From Cichorium intybus (taxonomy: Eukaryota > Streptophyta > Magnoliopsida > Asterales > Asteraceae): a DNA stretch of 64,000 nt. The stretch is taken from positions 83,874,494-83,938,493 of the forward strand of contig CM042013.1 in assembly GCA_023525715.1 (NCBI GenBank), written 5' to 3'. The notes below the pieces were generated by a model. That model was not told the DNA's origin. It was given only the letters and a program-made list of their open reading frames with translations, and ran no database searches. Positions 1 to 11,732 of this stretch are shown in pieces; the stretch's first letter is position 1; each line of letters starts with the position of its first letter. The position numbers and the translations under genes were made by a program.

Positions 1-376
1 CTCGCCATCAGCTGGGATCTCATCTCATAAAATATCTCATCTCATATTCTGCAAACATCACATTGTCTACTAAAATTCTCGTTTTCTCATTAGTTGATAT
101 CTCATATCAACTAAAATCTCGTCTCATCATCCACTATTGGTCCAACCGGTAGTGACCAATTCCTCAAATCATCCTTCATCTGACTCCATATCTATATTCA
201 CACATAGAATATAACAAATAACAAATATAACAGAAAAGTTATACTCAACTCATACACCAACATCTGTAGCAGTATCTTTTCCAAGCATGTGATAGGGGTT
301 CTCTCTCTCCTCGGTTCAAGTCTAGGACTCTACACTCAAAGACCTAGTTCACTTAAACCATGCTCTGATACCAACT
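1..376 (-). mobile_element. 5' leader of a minus-strand gypsy element (partial)
   Basis: Untranslated leader just downstream (on the minus strand) of an LTR starting at 377. The tRNA primer site at 362-373 sets orientation and boundary. The rest is AT-rich with repeated TCTCATCTC-like words and no coding potential. The remainder of the element lies left of the window. Confidence 0.6.
362..373 (-). promoter_or_regulatory. Primer binding site, initiator Met tRNA
   Basis: On the minus strand this reads TGGTATCAGAGC, the standard plant primer site complementary to the 3' end of initiator tRNA-Met. It lies three bases from the LTR end at 377, the usual spacing. Confidence 0.85.
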
Positions 377-1138
377 TGTAATGCCCAGTTTATCATACTT
401 AGTAACCCAAAAAATTTCAAACAATAATACATCAAAATGGGCATATTTGTACTCAAACCATGAAAACAAGATGTTATCAAAATAAATAATTAGACAATAG
501 GTCCTTACAAATATGACCAGGAATTAAAAATAAATCTAACACAACTAAAGGACAGACTCTAAACTTGTCCGTCTCTCTTTATCACATGCCTTCCCCTATC
601 ACAGCTACAGATACTTGCAAAACAACATAACACTCAAGTGTAAGCTTATATAAATCTTAGTGAATAACCTCCAACTCTTCTCTTAAATCTCATCATCAAC
701 ATGTGTTTCTCATCTTCGGCTCTTGCTAATCTCATTAGCAATTATAAATATATATCTCCTCTCTAACTCTGAAAACTACAATCACATTAACTTTACAACA
801 CCAGTTAAATGTTAACAAATATCAACCTTTCAGTAAGTATCATACTTGATACTTCTCACAAACTCAATCATAATCATTCATTTATATATACTCTTTTTGC
901 AACCAGTTATACTCTAGCTCAATAGCTCTCATGGCTATACAAATCGACTCAAAACTCTTTAACACGAGTACATTAGCATTTACTCGGTATATACAATCAA
1001 TATGTATGTTCAACGCAATTATTATTATTCACAAATAACAATTTACTCCTCAATTAGATTGTAACGATATCAACATAACACATATACAAATATCTAACCT
1101 ACAACAAGGTAAAACTCCACTCAAGTACTAGAGAGTAC

Positions 1139-2129
1139 TGACACGCCCAGGTCGTCGTGCGGTCAAAAATAGTAAAATAACCTAACACACACTAGTACAG
1201 TGGTAGTCAGGGTCGATCCACAAGAGTTACGTGTTCAAGGTAGGCAACAGATTACCAATTGTAGTGTCACTCTACAACCAGAGGATCTAGTTTCTAACTT
1301 TTACCGAAAATAGTCCCGAAATCACAAAATCCAACAAATCCAAAAACTAACTCTAACATTAACCAATCCAATTCAATTTCTAAACTAAAAGAAGTTACTG
1401 AAATCAGAAAGTATAATCTAAATCCAAAAACACAAGAACAATCGAATACAATCAAACATTCAAATCCATCCAAAAGCATTCCAAAGCATAAAAACCGTAA
1501 AAAGAGCAATTAACAATAACCGAATGATTAACTATTAAAAACTCAGATCCAACTTGTCCAAAACAGTAAACAAAAGATTTCAGAAACCTAAACCTAATGC
1601 TAATGGTTGTCACACCCAATAACACTAGCCAAGCTACTAAAAACTACTAAACTACTTGAAAATTAAAAGAGAAAACAATAAATACCAATTATGGTCGATT
1701 GAAAACTGAAACTTGGAGTCAAAGAAGCCTTGGGAGTCGTTCCGATGCCAGGTCTTTGCTACTGATTTCGACCTAGAACCCTCTATTTATAGTTTTGAAA
1801 AATAAAAGACCGCGTCGCGCGCATTAAGAATCCGCGGCGCGCGTACGAGATTATCCCCGTTTTTTCGGCATTTGAATCTTCTCCACCGCCTCAATCATGA
1901 CTCAGCGCGTCGTGCCCTTGTACATCTCCGCGGCAGGGTGCGAATTCGACTCTTTTGTCTTTATCTTCAAACTTCTTCCATTTTGTACGCATTTAGCCCC
2001 TGTTTACATCTTTTCTTTCCAAACAAGCACTGACACAAAAAGTGAGAATACCATAGCATATATGATATAAATTCACCAAGAATAGGGCTCAACAACGACT
2101 AAAATACTTGATATTACTAGGCATTGTCA
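1139..2129 (-). repeat. 3' LTR of element A
   Basis: Starts TGACACGCCC and ends GCATTGTCA. A minus-strand TATA box (CTATAAATAGAG read in reverse, 1782-1793) lies next to a CpG-rich hairpin at about 1809-1850. Same length as its partner at 5792-6782. Confidence 0.93.
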
Positions 2130-3527
2130 AACACCCCACACTTGTGCCTTGCTTTTCCCCAAGCAAGAGAGTTTTTAACAGATTCTAACTAAGACTCAAA
2201 CAATTTTTGAATGTGTTCAATTTCAAAGCTTATTTCCTTAGGAGTTAGAGTGAAATAGTTTGTGAAAACATAATCAGAATATTCTTTGGAATTCATGACT
2301 TTCTAGAGAACCCTTGATTTCAAATTTTCTGTCCACAATGAAGTGTACTTACTCATTCAGTTTCTAAAGGCTATTAAAGAACTGTCCATGACTTTCGATG
2401 TTGTCCGTGTAACGAGCTTTCAGGAATACCATCCCAGACCAGACGATCTTAGGTGGTAAGGTGCATAAGTCCCACCCATTTTAGACTTACCAGCTCAAAC
2501 AACAAAGACCACTGATTGAAAATTCCCTCCTAAATTCCAAACTTAAAACACTCCAATCTTTTAACTCTTAAAACTCAACTTATTTGACTAAACCAATAGC
2601 ATGATAACAACTAAACAATATTTCTTGAAAAATACCAATGCTATAACATTCAAACACTATTCGCTTCAAAATTACAATCTATTAAAATTTTGAAAAAGTT
2701 GCTAAATTTTTTGAAAATTGACTCATTTCCCGCAAAAAATTTCAAAAACACTCTTTCGACCGTCCACACCCCACACTTAAAACCGTACAACGTCCCCGTT
2801 GTACATAAAAAATTCAAAACAAGGGATAAATAGTTACCCCTTTAGAAACGGCGAATTGCTTGATTGTCGGGATCATACTGTAACAGGGTCGATCATGTGT
2901 TGTCTCGATGAAATCCAGGAGTCGGGGCACAGCAGTAAACACGCCAGCATAATGCAAGTGCAGGGGTACGATGACCCCACACTTGCGTTATGCAACTCCC
3001 TCAGTCAGTGCAACAATCGTGGTTTGGCTAGATACTATTCACTCTAACAAACACATTAAAAAATAAAAGTTACAAAACAAAAAAGAAGATTATACATTGC
3101 GAGTTGTTGTCCTTGCTTATTCCCCGTCTCCGCGATGCCAGAGTGTCAAGGCCGCGACGCGTAGACGCGATGAAAGTCGTGCTTATCGGTTAAGGTTGAA
3201 GGTCCGCGGCGCCAAATGAAGTGTGCCGCGTCGCGAGTATGCGTGAAAAGCCCCAGTGCATCGGGTCTTTCCTCGGTCCGCGTCGCGGTTTAATGGTGTT
3301 GGCGGAGCGACTTTCGAACTTTCCTTCCTTTGGTTTCTACTTACTCATCCTCACCCCTCACTTAGGACATACATTATCACACTCAACTATAATCATCCTC
3401 AATGATATTTTGACCAAAAATAAAAAGAAGAAAATATAAAATTAAAAAGAAAATACTTATCGAAAATCGGGTTGCCTCCCGAAAACGCTTCTTTGCTCGG
3501 TCTTTTAGCTGGACCGTCTTTCCGTGG
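2130..3527 (-). other. 3' untranslated interior of element A, with polypurine tract
   Basis: Non-coding. On the minus strand it begins after the gag-extension stop with the Athila-type word GGGAGGCAACCC (about 3470-3480) and ends in a purine tract next to the LTR. A CpG-rich stretch (3120-3300) repeats GCGACGCG-like words. A perfect 7-bp-arm hairpin GTACAAC..GTTGTAC lies near 2785-2805. From about 2130 to 3050 it is clearly homologous to the same part of element I (about 60890-61766). Confidence 0.75.
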
Positions 3528-4433
3528 CTACGGTGGATCGTACGCCATTTGTCTCCACTGAATTTCAGTTACCACCGTTCCTTTATCGATCCCGCACTCC
3601 AATTTTCCCGGGTCAAATGGTTTGCCGGTTCTGCTGTTGCTGCCCGGTTGCCGTTTTCTGATTATTTCGCGTGAATGCTTAGAAGTAGCTTTAAACCTCC
3701 AAGCTCGATATTTCCTTCGATATCTTTTCAAGATCACCGGTTTGACGTGGAGCGCGCCCAGTGCCATTCCCAGTAATTGTTTTGCGAAGCGTTTGTCCGC
3801 ATAATGCGTGTCGTCTGCACGTTGCGATTTTTGCCTGCAGTGCCAATAAAGATTTTCCAATCGAATGGGAGTAGAGGGCATAATATTATAATGCTCCCGA
3901 ATATCCTCATCGATGGTATTGATCACATCCAACTTTTCACTCATTAATGGATCATGAGTGGTGAAAAAACTATGTTTCTCGTTTTCAAAAACCACATCGT
4001 CGTTATCATCATTTTGGTCACTGTCCAACTGGTGGATCGGGACCAAGAATGAACAACTAGTTTTATCTGGTAATGATATAGATTCACTCATCACCAGATC
4101 TTGACTCTTAAAATGTTCAAAATTTTCAAAAATTGCTGGGTCAGGGGTGGTATTGTCATCTATGCCCCCTTCCTCAACAACCGTTTTGATCACGTTGTCT
4201 GGTGATGGTATGGATTCACTCATCACCAGATCTTGAATTTCAAAAGCGTCAACAATTTCAACAATTTCAGGAGTTGTTGGGTGGGGGTTAGTATTGTCAA
4301 TTACAGCCCCCTCCTCAATGTCCTTTTCGACCAAATTGTCTGGTGATGGTATAGATTCACTCACCACCAGATCAACATTATTAACATTCTCAAAAACATC
4401 AAAAGTTGTTGAGTCGGGGGGTAATATTGTCAT
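3528..4433 (-). pseudogene. Acidic repeat-containing extension of element A gag
   Basis: About 300 codons open on the minus strand, overlapping the gag end by 35 bases in another frame. The last gag residues (IEEEVVDDNITP) continue naturally in this frame, so one frameshift near 4420 probably split a single ORF. The N-terminal half has three degenerate units of about 40 residues, each with SESI(P/L)SPDN, an acidic V-EE-G/DD core and a short hydrophobic end. The C-terminal third is strongly basic (KRYRRKYRAWRF, then RKRQPG). No zinc knuckle, protease or polymerase motif is visible, and I do not recognise a family. Acidic-then-basic layout could suit RNA or chromatin binding, but that is a guess. 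Confidence 0.55.
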
Positions 4434-5678
4434 CTACCACCTCCTCCTCAATAACCGTTTCGACCATTTCAGTGGTCTCTTGATTTTCCCAAGGTGTATT
4501 CCCTTCCATCACATGTTCAGGTGATACAGGTTCACACACATTATCATTGGTATTAAAATTACTCACCTCGGTTTCTGGCAAGTTTGGCGGAAATCCCAAA
4601 TTTTGGTCGTTCACATCAGCACAATTATCTTGTCGGTTGTTGTTGTGGTATTGCACTTGACCATACGCTTGACTAACCTCTTGTGGTCTTTGTTCTTGTT
4701 GACCATGATGTTGTTGATTTAGTGGTTCTTGCTGCACGATGGCCAATACTGTATCAAGCTTCCTGCTAAGGGCACCGATCTCATTCTTCACCTCCTTCTT
4801 CCAGTCGTTATCGACATCTACTGCTACCGTCGATGAGGTGTTGTTTGTCTTCCTTGCTGAATGATTGAACTTGGATCCATTGCTGAGTTGCTCCAAGAAC
4901 CTCCATGCCGTCTCGCTATCTTGCAACATAATTGCCCCTCCAAATGATGCATCAATCATGGCCTGGCTCATACCGTCGACACCGTCGTAGAATATCGTGA
5001 CCAACTGCCATCGTGGAAACTCGTGGTGTGGACATGAGCGTAACAGCTTATTCAATCTCTCGAAAGCATCATGGAATGCTTCCCCGGGTTTTTGCTGAAA
5101 TTCCTGTATATCTCTTCTTACTTCCATTGTCTTACTCGGGGGATAGAACTCCTGCAAGAACATTGTCCTCAACTGCTCCCACATGGTGATACTGTTGGCC
5201 GGCAGCGACATGAACCAATACTGCGTATTGTCCTTGAATGTGAACGAAAACAACTTAAGCCTAACGATATTCCTATCAGCATTTGTAGGTATGTTCACAT
5301 TGGCTATAGCTAAGAACTCGTTAAGATGATTATAAGGATTATCATGCTTATGACCCCTAAATTTAGGCAACACACCTAACAACTCAGGCCCAATCTCTAC
5401 CAGACAATCTACATTTTCAGGAAAAAATATAGGCGATGCCTCATCGTACTCCCGTGGCTGGAAGTGCGATGCAACCGACTGCCCACTCGGTTGTGCAAAA
5501 TAAAGTGGAGGAACGAAATTACCGTTATTGTAGAGCCCATTATTATACCGTTGTCCTCTCTACGATTGTTTTGCTGTTGCTGTCGTGGAGGTCCTCGACC
5601 TTGGTTCCACTGGTTGTTATCATAACAAACCGGGCCAACATAACACGTATATTGACCCGGGTACATGTAATCGTCCAT
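4399..5678 (-). pseudogene. gag: Athila-type gag of element A (frameshifted)
   Basis: Capsid precursor. The start is ATG at 5676-5678 (MDDYMYPGQY), about 90 bases past the primer site. The N-terminal Gln/Asn-rich segment is in one frame to about 5560, then the frame shifts and continues to 4399. The capsid part matches the retrotransposon gag family: a HLNEF segment, FTFKDNTQYWFMSLP, WEQLRTMFLQEFYPPSK, RRDIQEFQQKPGEAFHDAFER and LLRSCPHH. It ends in a Gln-rich linker and acidic tail. No CCHC knuckle is present. The MxDYMYPxQY start recurs in element I, so the two share a leader and start. Two frameshifts make this copy inactive as written. Confidence 0.85.
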
Positions 5679-5768
5679 TGTGAGGATGTATACATACAGA
5701 AAATTAAAAACAAAAATCAAACATCAAAAGAAAAAAATACCACTGATCGTCTATCCTAAGCGCACAAC

Positions 5769-5786
5769 TCCCCGACAACGGCGCCA
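5769..5786 (-). promoter_or_regulatory. Primer binding site of element A (tRNA-Asp type)
   Basis: On the minus strand it reads TGGCGCCGTTGTCGGGGA, five bases from the 5' LTR. This is the Athila/Tat primer site; elements at 59185 and 63696 have GTTGCC where this one has GTTGTC. Confidence 0.85.
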
Positions 5787-5791
5787 AAATT

Positions 5792-6782
5792 TGACACGCC
5801 TAGGTCGTCGTGCGGTCAAAAATAGTAAAATAACCTAACACACACTAGTACAGTGGTAGTCAGGGTCGATCCACAGGAGTTACGTGTTCAAGGTAGGCAA
5901 CAGATTACCAATTGTAGTGTCACTCTACAACCAGAGGATCTAGTTTCTAACGTTTATCGAAAACAGTCCCGAAATCACAAAATCCAACAAATCCAAAAAC
6001 TAACTCTAACATTAACCAATCCAATTCAATTTCTAAACTAAAAGAAGTTACTGAAATCATAAAGTATAATCTAAATCCAAAAACACAAGAACAATCCAAC
6101 ACAATCAAACATTCAAATCCATCCAAAAGCATTCCAAAGTATAAAAACCGTAAAAAGAGCAATTAAGAATAACCGAATGATTAACTATTAAAAACTCAGA
6201 TCCAACTTGTCCAAAACAGTAAACAAAAGATTTCAGAAACCTAAACCTAATGCTAATGGTTGTGACACCCAATAACACTAGCCAAGCTACTAAAAACTAC
6301 TAAACTACTTGAAAATTAAAAGAGAAAACAATAAATACCAATTATGGTTGATTGAAAACAAAAACTTGGAGTCAAAGAAGCATTGGGGGTCGTTCCGATG
6401 CTAGGTCTTTGCTACTGATTTCGACCTAGAACCCTCTATTTATAGTTTTGAAAAATAAAAGACCGCGTCGCGCGCATTAAGAATCCGCGGCGCGCGTACG
6501 AGATTATCCCCGTTTTTTCGGCATTTGAATCTTCTCCACCGCCTCAATCATGACTCAGCGCGTCGTGCCCTTGTACATGTCCGCGGCAGGGTGCGAATTC
6601 GACTCTTTTGTCTTTATCTTCAAACTTCTTCCATTTTGTACGCATTTAGCCCCTGTTTACATCTTTTCTTTCCAAACAAGCATTGACACAAAAAGTGAGA
6701 ATACCACAGCATATATGATATAAATTCACCAAGAATAGGGCTTAACAACGACTAAAATACTTGATATTACTAGACGTTGTCA
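5792..6782 (-). repeat. 5' LTR of element A
   Basis: 991 bp, TGACACGCC...GTTGTCA. The TATA box lies at 6434-6445 on the minus strand with the CpG-rich hairpin beside it (about 6461-6502). It would drive transcription leftward into gag. Confidence 0.93.
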
Positions 6783-7796
6783 AGTACTCACCTGATATCA
6801 GTTTAGTATGTGAAATCCCCTAATTACGCGTATCGGGCTCCTGTTCACTAGACTTGGTTGTGTTGCCATAGTCTAAATCAATTCTCCAACATCCACAATC
6901 ATCTCAACAACATCTAACTCAAAAGATGTAGAAATTGAAAGAGGAATAAGGAGTATAAACGGTAAATATCAACTCTATATTTACCGAAACCCCCAATTCC
7001 GTGGTTCTACTCATTCAACCGTAAAAACTCGACAATAATCACACCAATAACTCAAGAAAGCATCCACTAACAATCTACTAACAACATATGCAACAATTTA
7101 TAGCTAAATAACAAAAACAAAAGCTAGGGTTTGAAAACCCCAAAACCGACAAGCTACTCACCTTGATGAATTAGGAATCATGAGCGCGTTTACGGGGTTA
7201 GATTCGAGTCTCTTTATGGTTCCCCACGAATCTCCAGCTTCACTTTGACACAAAATCACCCCAAAATGCTCTGAATTTGAGTTTGTGTGTTTTTCTTTTC
7301 GAAATGAGGGTTTTCTGCACATTATATGGGGTCTGCACGACATTAGCGCCGCTAATGTCGCCTGCATGACCCGTGCTCGCGAAAACGACCCGTGCAACCC
7401 GTATCAACCCTCGGACAGCTTTTTGGACCATTTTTACACGACCCGTGTAACTCTGGATAGGTCTCGGATCAGTTTCTAAGCCTCATTACACGATCCGTGT
7501 GACCTTACACGACCCGTGTAAGCTCTTTTTAGCATTTCTCAACCTCAAACTTCTTCCAAATGGGTTTCTAATCACCCAAACTCATACAACAACCTAACTA
7601 ATCTTTATCACAACAAGATTAGTATATAAGAAAGGGTTCAACCTCTTCTCACTCATCAAACAACTCATAACTCAAAGGCAATCACAAAAGATTGCCACAC
7701 CCTTACTCTAAACAATTCATAGCTAGAACCACACCAACTATAAGGTAATAACTCTACTTACCTTGATAAGCATCTCAAAAGAAATTGGGCCTTACA

Positions 7797-9635
7797 ACAT
7801 CATACTGTATAACTTCCAAAAACTGAACAAACTAGACTAAATACACTCAAGCCAATTCAGTTGCTAACATAATGCTGATAGACTTATCATGTGAATCATG
7901 TTTGATATGCTGCAGTGGCTTAGTGAATGGATCAACCATGTTCCTATAAATGCAACTCTGCTAATGATGATTTCTTTTTCTCGACAAGCTTTCAAATATA
8001 GTGATACTTTTTCAGTATATGATGTGTGTGCTTCTATGCTGTAGGTTCTTTAGTCAAATCGACTACACCCTTGTTGTCAAAAAAGATCTCGATAGGACTA
8101 TCAATGCTCAAAACAAATCCAAGATCCCTTATGAACTTTATCCACATAGCTTCATTTGCAACTTCATTAGCTACAATGCACTCAACTTTTGTTGTCAAGT
8201 CTGCTATGATATCTTTTTTGGAACTCTTCCAAGTCACTGCTCCTCCATTTAGTAGGAACATGAACCCTGACTACGAATGGGAATCATCTCTATCAGTTTG
8301 GAAGCTGGCATCGGTATAACCCTTTATCTTGAGCACTTCCGCACCACAATAAATCAAGAATATGTCTTTAGTCATTCTCAAATCTGTGAATATGTTCTTG
8401 ATATCAACCCAATGCTTTTCTCCAAGATTAGCATGATACCTACACATCATGCATAAAGCACATGAGACATTAGGCCTAATACATATCATGATCTATATGA
8501 TCGATCCTACAGCTGAAGCATATGGGCCTCAACTGATTCAATCTAAATCCTCAGTTGAGCTAGGAAACTGAGCTCTACTTGCTATAACACCATGATGTAC
8601 ATGAAAGAGCCCCTTCCTGAGTCTTGCATATTAAATTTCCTCAAGGCTTTATATATGTATGTACTATGGCTAAATCCAATGAGTCACCTTGATTTATCTC
8701 TATAAATCTTTATGCCTAACATGTATGTTGCATCTCCTATGTCTTTCATAGACAAACAATTCCCAGACCAAGTTCTTACACTTTATAAAGTTGAGACATT
8801 GTTAATTTAGGTAGCATCTCGTCGACATAATGTACAAGGAAGAGTACAATACACCCACTAGTTCTGACATATACACATGGCTCATCTTTTCTCCTCACAC
8901 AACTAAACTCCTTAAATTTCTCATCATAGTAAAGATTCCAATCGCGAGATGCTTGTTTAAGTCTATAAATTGACTTTTGAAGCTTACACAGTTTATTAGG
9001 ATACTTGGAATGTACAAAGATATACACATCCTTTTGTAGTTTCCCATCCAAGAAAGCACTTTTTACATCCATTTGCCAAGTTTCATAATCATGAAATGCA
9101 ATGTACTAATAGATTTAATCATTAACAATAATGAAAAGGCTTCCTCACAATCAATTTCTTGAGTCTTAGTATAACCTTTTACAACTCATCGTGCCTGATA
9201 GGTGTATACCTTACCATACATGTCTGTCTTTTTCTTGAAGACCCATTTGCGTCCAATTGGTTCAAGGTCAAATGCTTGATCAACAAAGTTCCATACCTAG
9301 TTATTATATATGGATTTCATCTCGCTTTCCATAACCTCTTTAATTTTAGCAAACTTTGGGCCCACCACAACCTCTTGATAGTTGGTAGGTTCTCTTGGTC
9401 TACCAGTGACTCAACACCCTCCATAATGTGTAACCCATAAAATTCAGGTGCATGACTACTCTATCAGACCTTCTGACAGGAGGTGGAGGTATGTCAGATT
9501 CCTTGGTAACTCCTTGTTGAGGCCCAACAGGTTTTTATGCTCTAGTTGAGAATTAGCAGCAACACCAAGTTCCTTGTTGTTTGACTATTTAATTTCTTCA
9601 AGATCAATCTGGTTCCCACTGGCCTCCTTAGATAT
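7797..9635 (-). pseudogene. pol: Element D piece 1: copia reverse transcriptase/RNase H remnant
   Basis: Decayed Ty1/copia pol on the minus strand. From 9635 leftward: the integrase-RT linker (ELIS, GPKFAKIKEVMESEMKS), the RT start (PIGRKWVFKKKTDM), DVKSAFLDGKLQKDVY, LCKLQKSIYRLKQASRDWN and FLVHYVDEML, where the catalytic YVDD has become YVDE. RNase H follows (GYTDASFQTDRDD, LLNGGAVTWKSSK, FDNKGVVDLTKEP), and a tail like DPFTKPLQHIKH ends near 7855. Many stops and frameshifts are present. The next piece upstream is across the solo LTR at 10720. The 3' LTR of D is not visible, and the gypsy LTR ending at 7796 abuts it. Confidence 0.85.
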
Positions 9636-10714
9636 TGACACCCCTAGGTCGTCGTGCGGTCAAAAATAAAGAGAAACCTAACACACACTAGCACAGTGGA
9701 AGTCAGGGTCGATCCGCAGGAGCTTCGTGGTTAGACCAGATGACAGATTACCAACTATTAGTGTCACGCTACAGTCGGAGGACTTATAGGTTCTAAATAC
9801 CCAAAGCAATGATCAAACAAACCCAAGCCAAGCAAAGCTAAACAAACCTAGTTACTTTCTGAAATCAGAAGTGCATCTCTAAGTTAGAAGCAAACAAAGG
9901 CATTCAAAACATCCAAATCAAACAAGACATAAACTAACCAATAACTAAGGTTCTGACTGAATAGTTACTAGTTAAATTCAAGCCCTAAAACTAACCTAGT
10001 TGGCTACTGAAATCAGCAAAGGAAAGCAGTTCCAAACAAGGTCACAATACATCCAAACACAATTCAAATACTCAGAAACCAAAACAAGCATAAAAACACC
10101 GAAAAACCAATATTGCTTATAACCAAATGCTTCTCATTACTCAAACTCAATTCCAAACATCCAAGCAGTAACCAAATGTTGCTAAAACAGAAACTAAAGC
10201 TCAATATCAGTGGGTGTCACTCCCAAGAATACTAGCCAATGCTTAATACTAACTAACTAATTGAAAATAAAATCCAAAACATAAAAGTACCAATTGAGAA
10301 GTTGCTGAAACGAATTCTTAGCTTCAAGGTCGATTTTACACCCGGTCTTTGCTAGGGTTTTCGGCTGGAAATGCCTCTATTTATAGTTGCAATTTTCCCG
10401 CAGCCGCGCCGCGCAGATGAAGAATCCGTGTCGCGCGTACTAATCTTTTCCCGTTTCTTCGGCATTTGAATGTGTTACACCGCCTCAAGCCCGCATCGCG
10501 TATTTAAGAACCCCGCGGCGCGCGTACTTATTCCTTGATTTTTCATTCTTTTCCAAACTTCTTCCTTTTGCACGCTTTTAGTCCCTGTTTTCATTCTCTT
10601 CTTCCAAACAAGTCCTGGCACGAAAAGTGAGAATACCAAGATATATATGATATAATTTCATCAAGAACAGGGCTCAACAACGCCTAAAATACTTGATATC
10701 ACTAGGCGTTGTCA
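9636..10714 (-). mobile_element. Solo LTR, Athila/Tat-like
   Basis: 1079 bp with TGACACCCC and GTTGTCA ends and a perfect 5-bp duplication GATAT (9631-9635, 10715-10719). It resembles the LTRs of elements A and I: a GTCGTCGTGCGGTCAAAAATA start, a TATA box on the minus strand (about 10375-10386) and a CpG-rich hairpin beside it (about 10402-10440). It interrupts element D. A solo LTR is the product of recombination between the two LTRs of a full element. Confidence 0.92.
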
Positions 10715-10719
10715 GATAT

Positions 10720-10967
10720 CAGCTCTCTTTCATAGAAGACTGCTCTTCGAGTAACAAATACTTTGTTCTTTGAAGGTTTTTAGAACAAATACCCCAAAGA
10801 TTCAGTAGGATATCTAACAAAATAACATCTCTCTTCTTTAGGTACTAGCTTGTCATGAGCTTCAAGGAGAATGTAATCCTCAAAACCTTAGACTTTAAAA
10901 TGTGTCAATGAGGAGTGACCATATTCCATATTTAAAAGGGTGTTTTGAAAACCTCCTTTGCTAGTAG
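10720..10967 (-). pseudogene. pol: Element D piece 2: copia integrase C-terminal remnant
   Basis: On the minus strand it encodes the conserved integrase C-terminal region: HFKV*GFED, DKLVPKEERCYFVRYP, GYLF, NKVFVTRRAVFYERELIS. The final ELIS continues into 9635 once the solo LTR and one GATAT are skipped. The left half of the same integrase is at 18638-18706 beyond element C. In-frame stops are present. Confidence 0.8.
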
Positions 10968-11732
10968 TGAAAGGTTTTTAGCAATCTATGAACTAATAAT
11001 CCTAAGTTCACATGCAACCTAGAAAGAGGATCTATGTTTTTCTATCAAAGAACAAATAACAAAACCTAAGGCCAACAATTTATTTCTAAAGAATTAAAAC
11101 AAGAAAAACCAACCTTTGCTTTTCTTCTTGAAGCTAGCAGCACAATTGTCCTGCCTCAAATGAGATCACACCCAAGAGCAAGAGGAGGAGAACAGAATTC
11201 CAGAGAGGCTGAGTGAAGTTGGCGCAGGCTTAGGGTTCCCCAGGGGTTCCCTATTTATAGCCTCCAGGTGGTACAGTCAAAACCCTAGAGGAGCCCAACT
11301 TTTGACAAGCCTTTTATCAAATGGACCAAGCCTCTTAAACCCTAATTAGGGTTTCGAAATCATGGAGGCTCCCTCCATAATTTCTCCCACCACTTGGCTT
11401 CCACTGTCCAGTCAATATTCAACTATTGAATAATTACAAAACCAGTCCCTACACTTTTAATTAATTAAATTAATCACTAAATTCAATCCAATTAATTCTA
11501 GATTAATTTCTAATTAATTAATATAGTTTCTAATTAATATATTATCACTTTAATATATTAATAAACTATTTATTTTATTTCTGTTGATTTATTAAACATT
11601 TAATAAATCAACATTTCTCTCTACTGAATTCTATACCAAACCTCTAGCTATGAGGGTAACCCAAATGGACTTTGCTTCTGTTAATAAGATAAATACAATT
11701 TATAAGTCATGGCTTAGATACCTAATCCAACA
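10968..11732 (-). repeat. 3' LTR of element C
   Basis: Begins TGAAAGGTTTTTAGC and ends AATCCAACA on the plus strand. It matches 17873-18632 throughout, with small indels around 11055-11180. Confidence 0.93.

Larger units (their letters stand above)
1139..6782 (-). mobile_element. Element A: complete non-autonomous Athila-like LTR retrotransposon (gag only)
   Basis: Two 991-bp LTRs (1139-2129 and 5792-6782) bound a 3.66-kb interior. The target duplication AGTAC lies at 1134-1138 and 6783-6787. The primer site matches tRNA-Asp type (TGGCGCCGTTG...), and a purine-rich tract (reading on the minus strand about 2145-2130) precedes the 3' LTR, both typical of Athila/Tat gypsy elements. The interior holds a gag reading frame and an acidic, repeat-containing extension, but no protease, reverse transcriptase, RNase H or integrase. 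It fits the published TR-GAG class, which needs another element's enzymes to move. About 24 differences are visible between the LTRs (about 2.4%). Confidence 0.93.
377..7796 (-). mobile_element. 5' LTR of a minus-strand gypsy element, split by element A
   Basis: The ends TGTAATGCCC (377) and GGGCCTTACA (ending 7796) are near-perfect inverted repeats with TG..CA termini. Without the insertion at 1139-6782 and one 5-bp duplication, the LTR is about 1.77 kb. A primer site lies just outside its left end, so this is the 5' LTR of a minus-strand element whose body lies left of the window. At 7434-7521 it carries several copies of the short palindrome ACACGACCCGTGT, also seen in the solo LTR at 18707-20128, so the two are related. 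No coding sequence is present. Confidence 0.75.
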
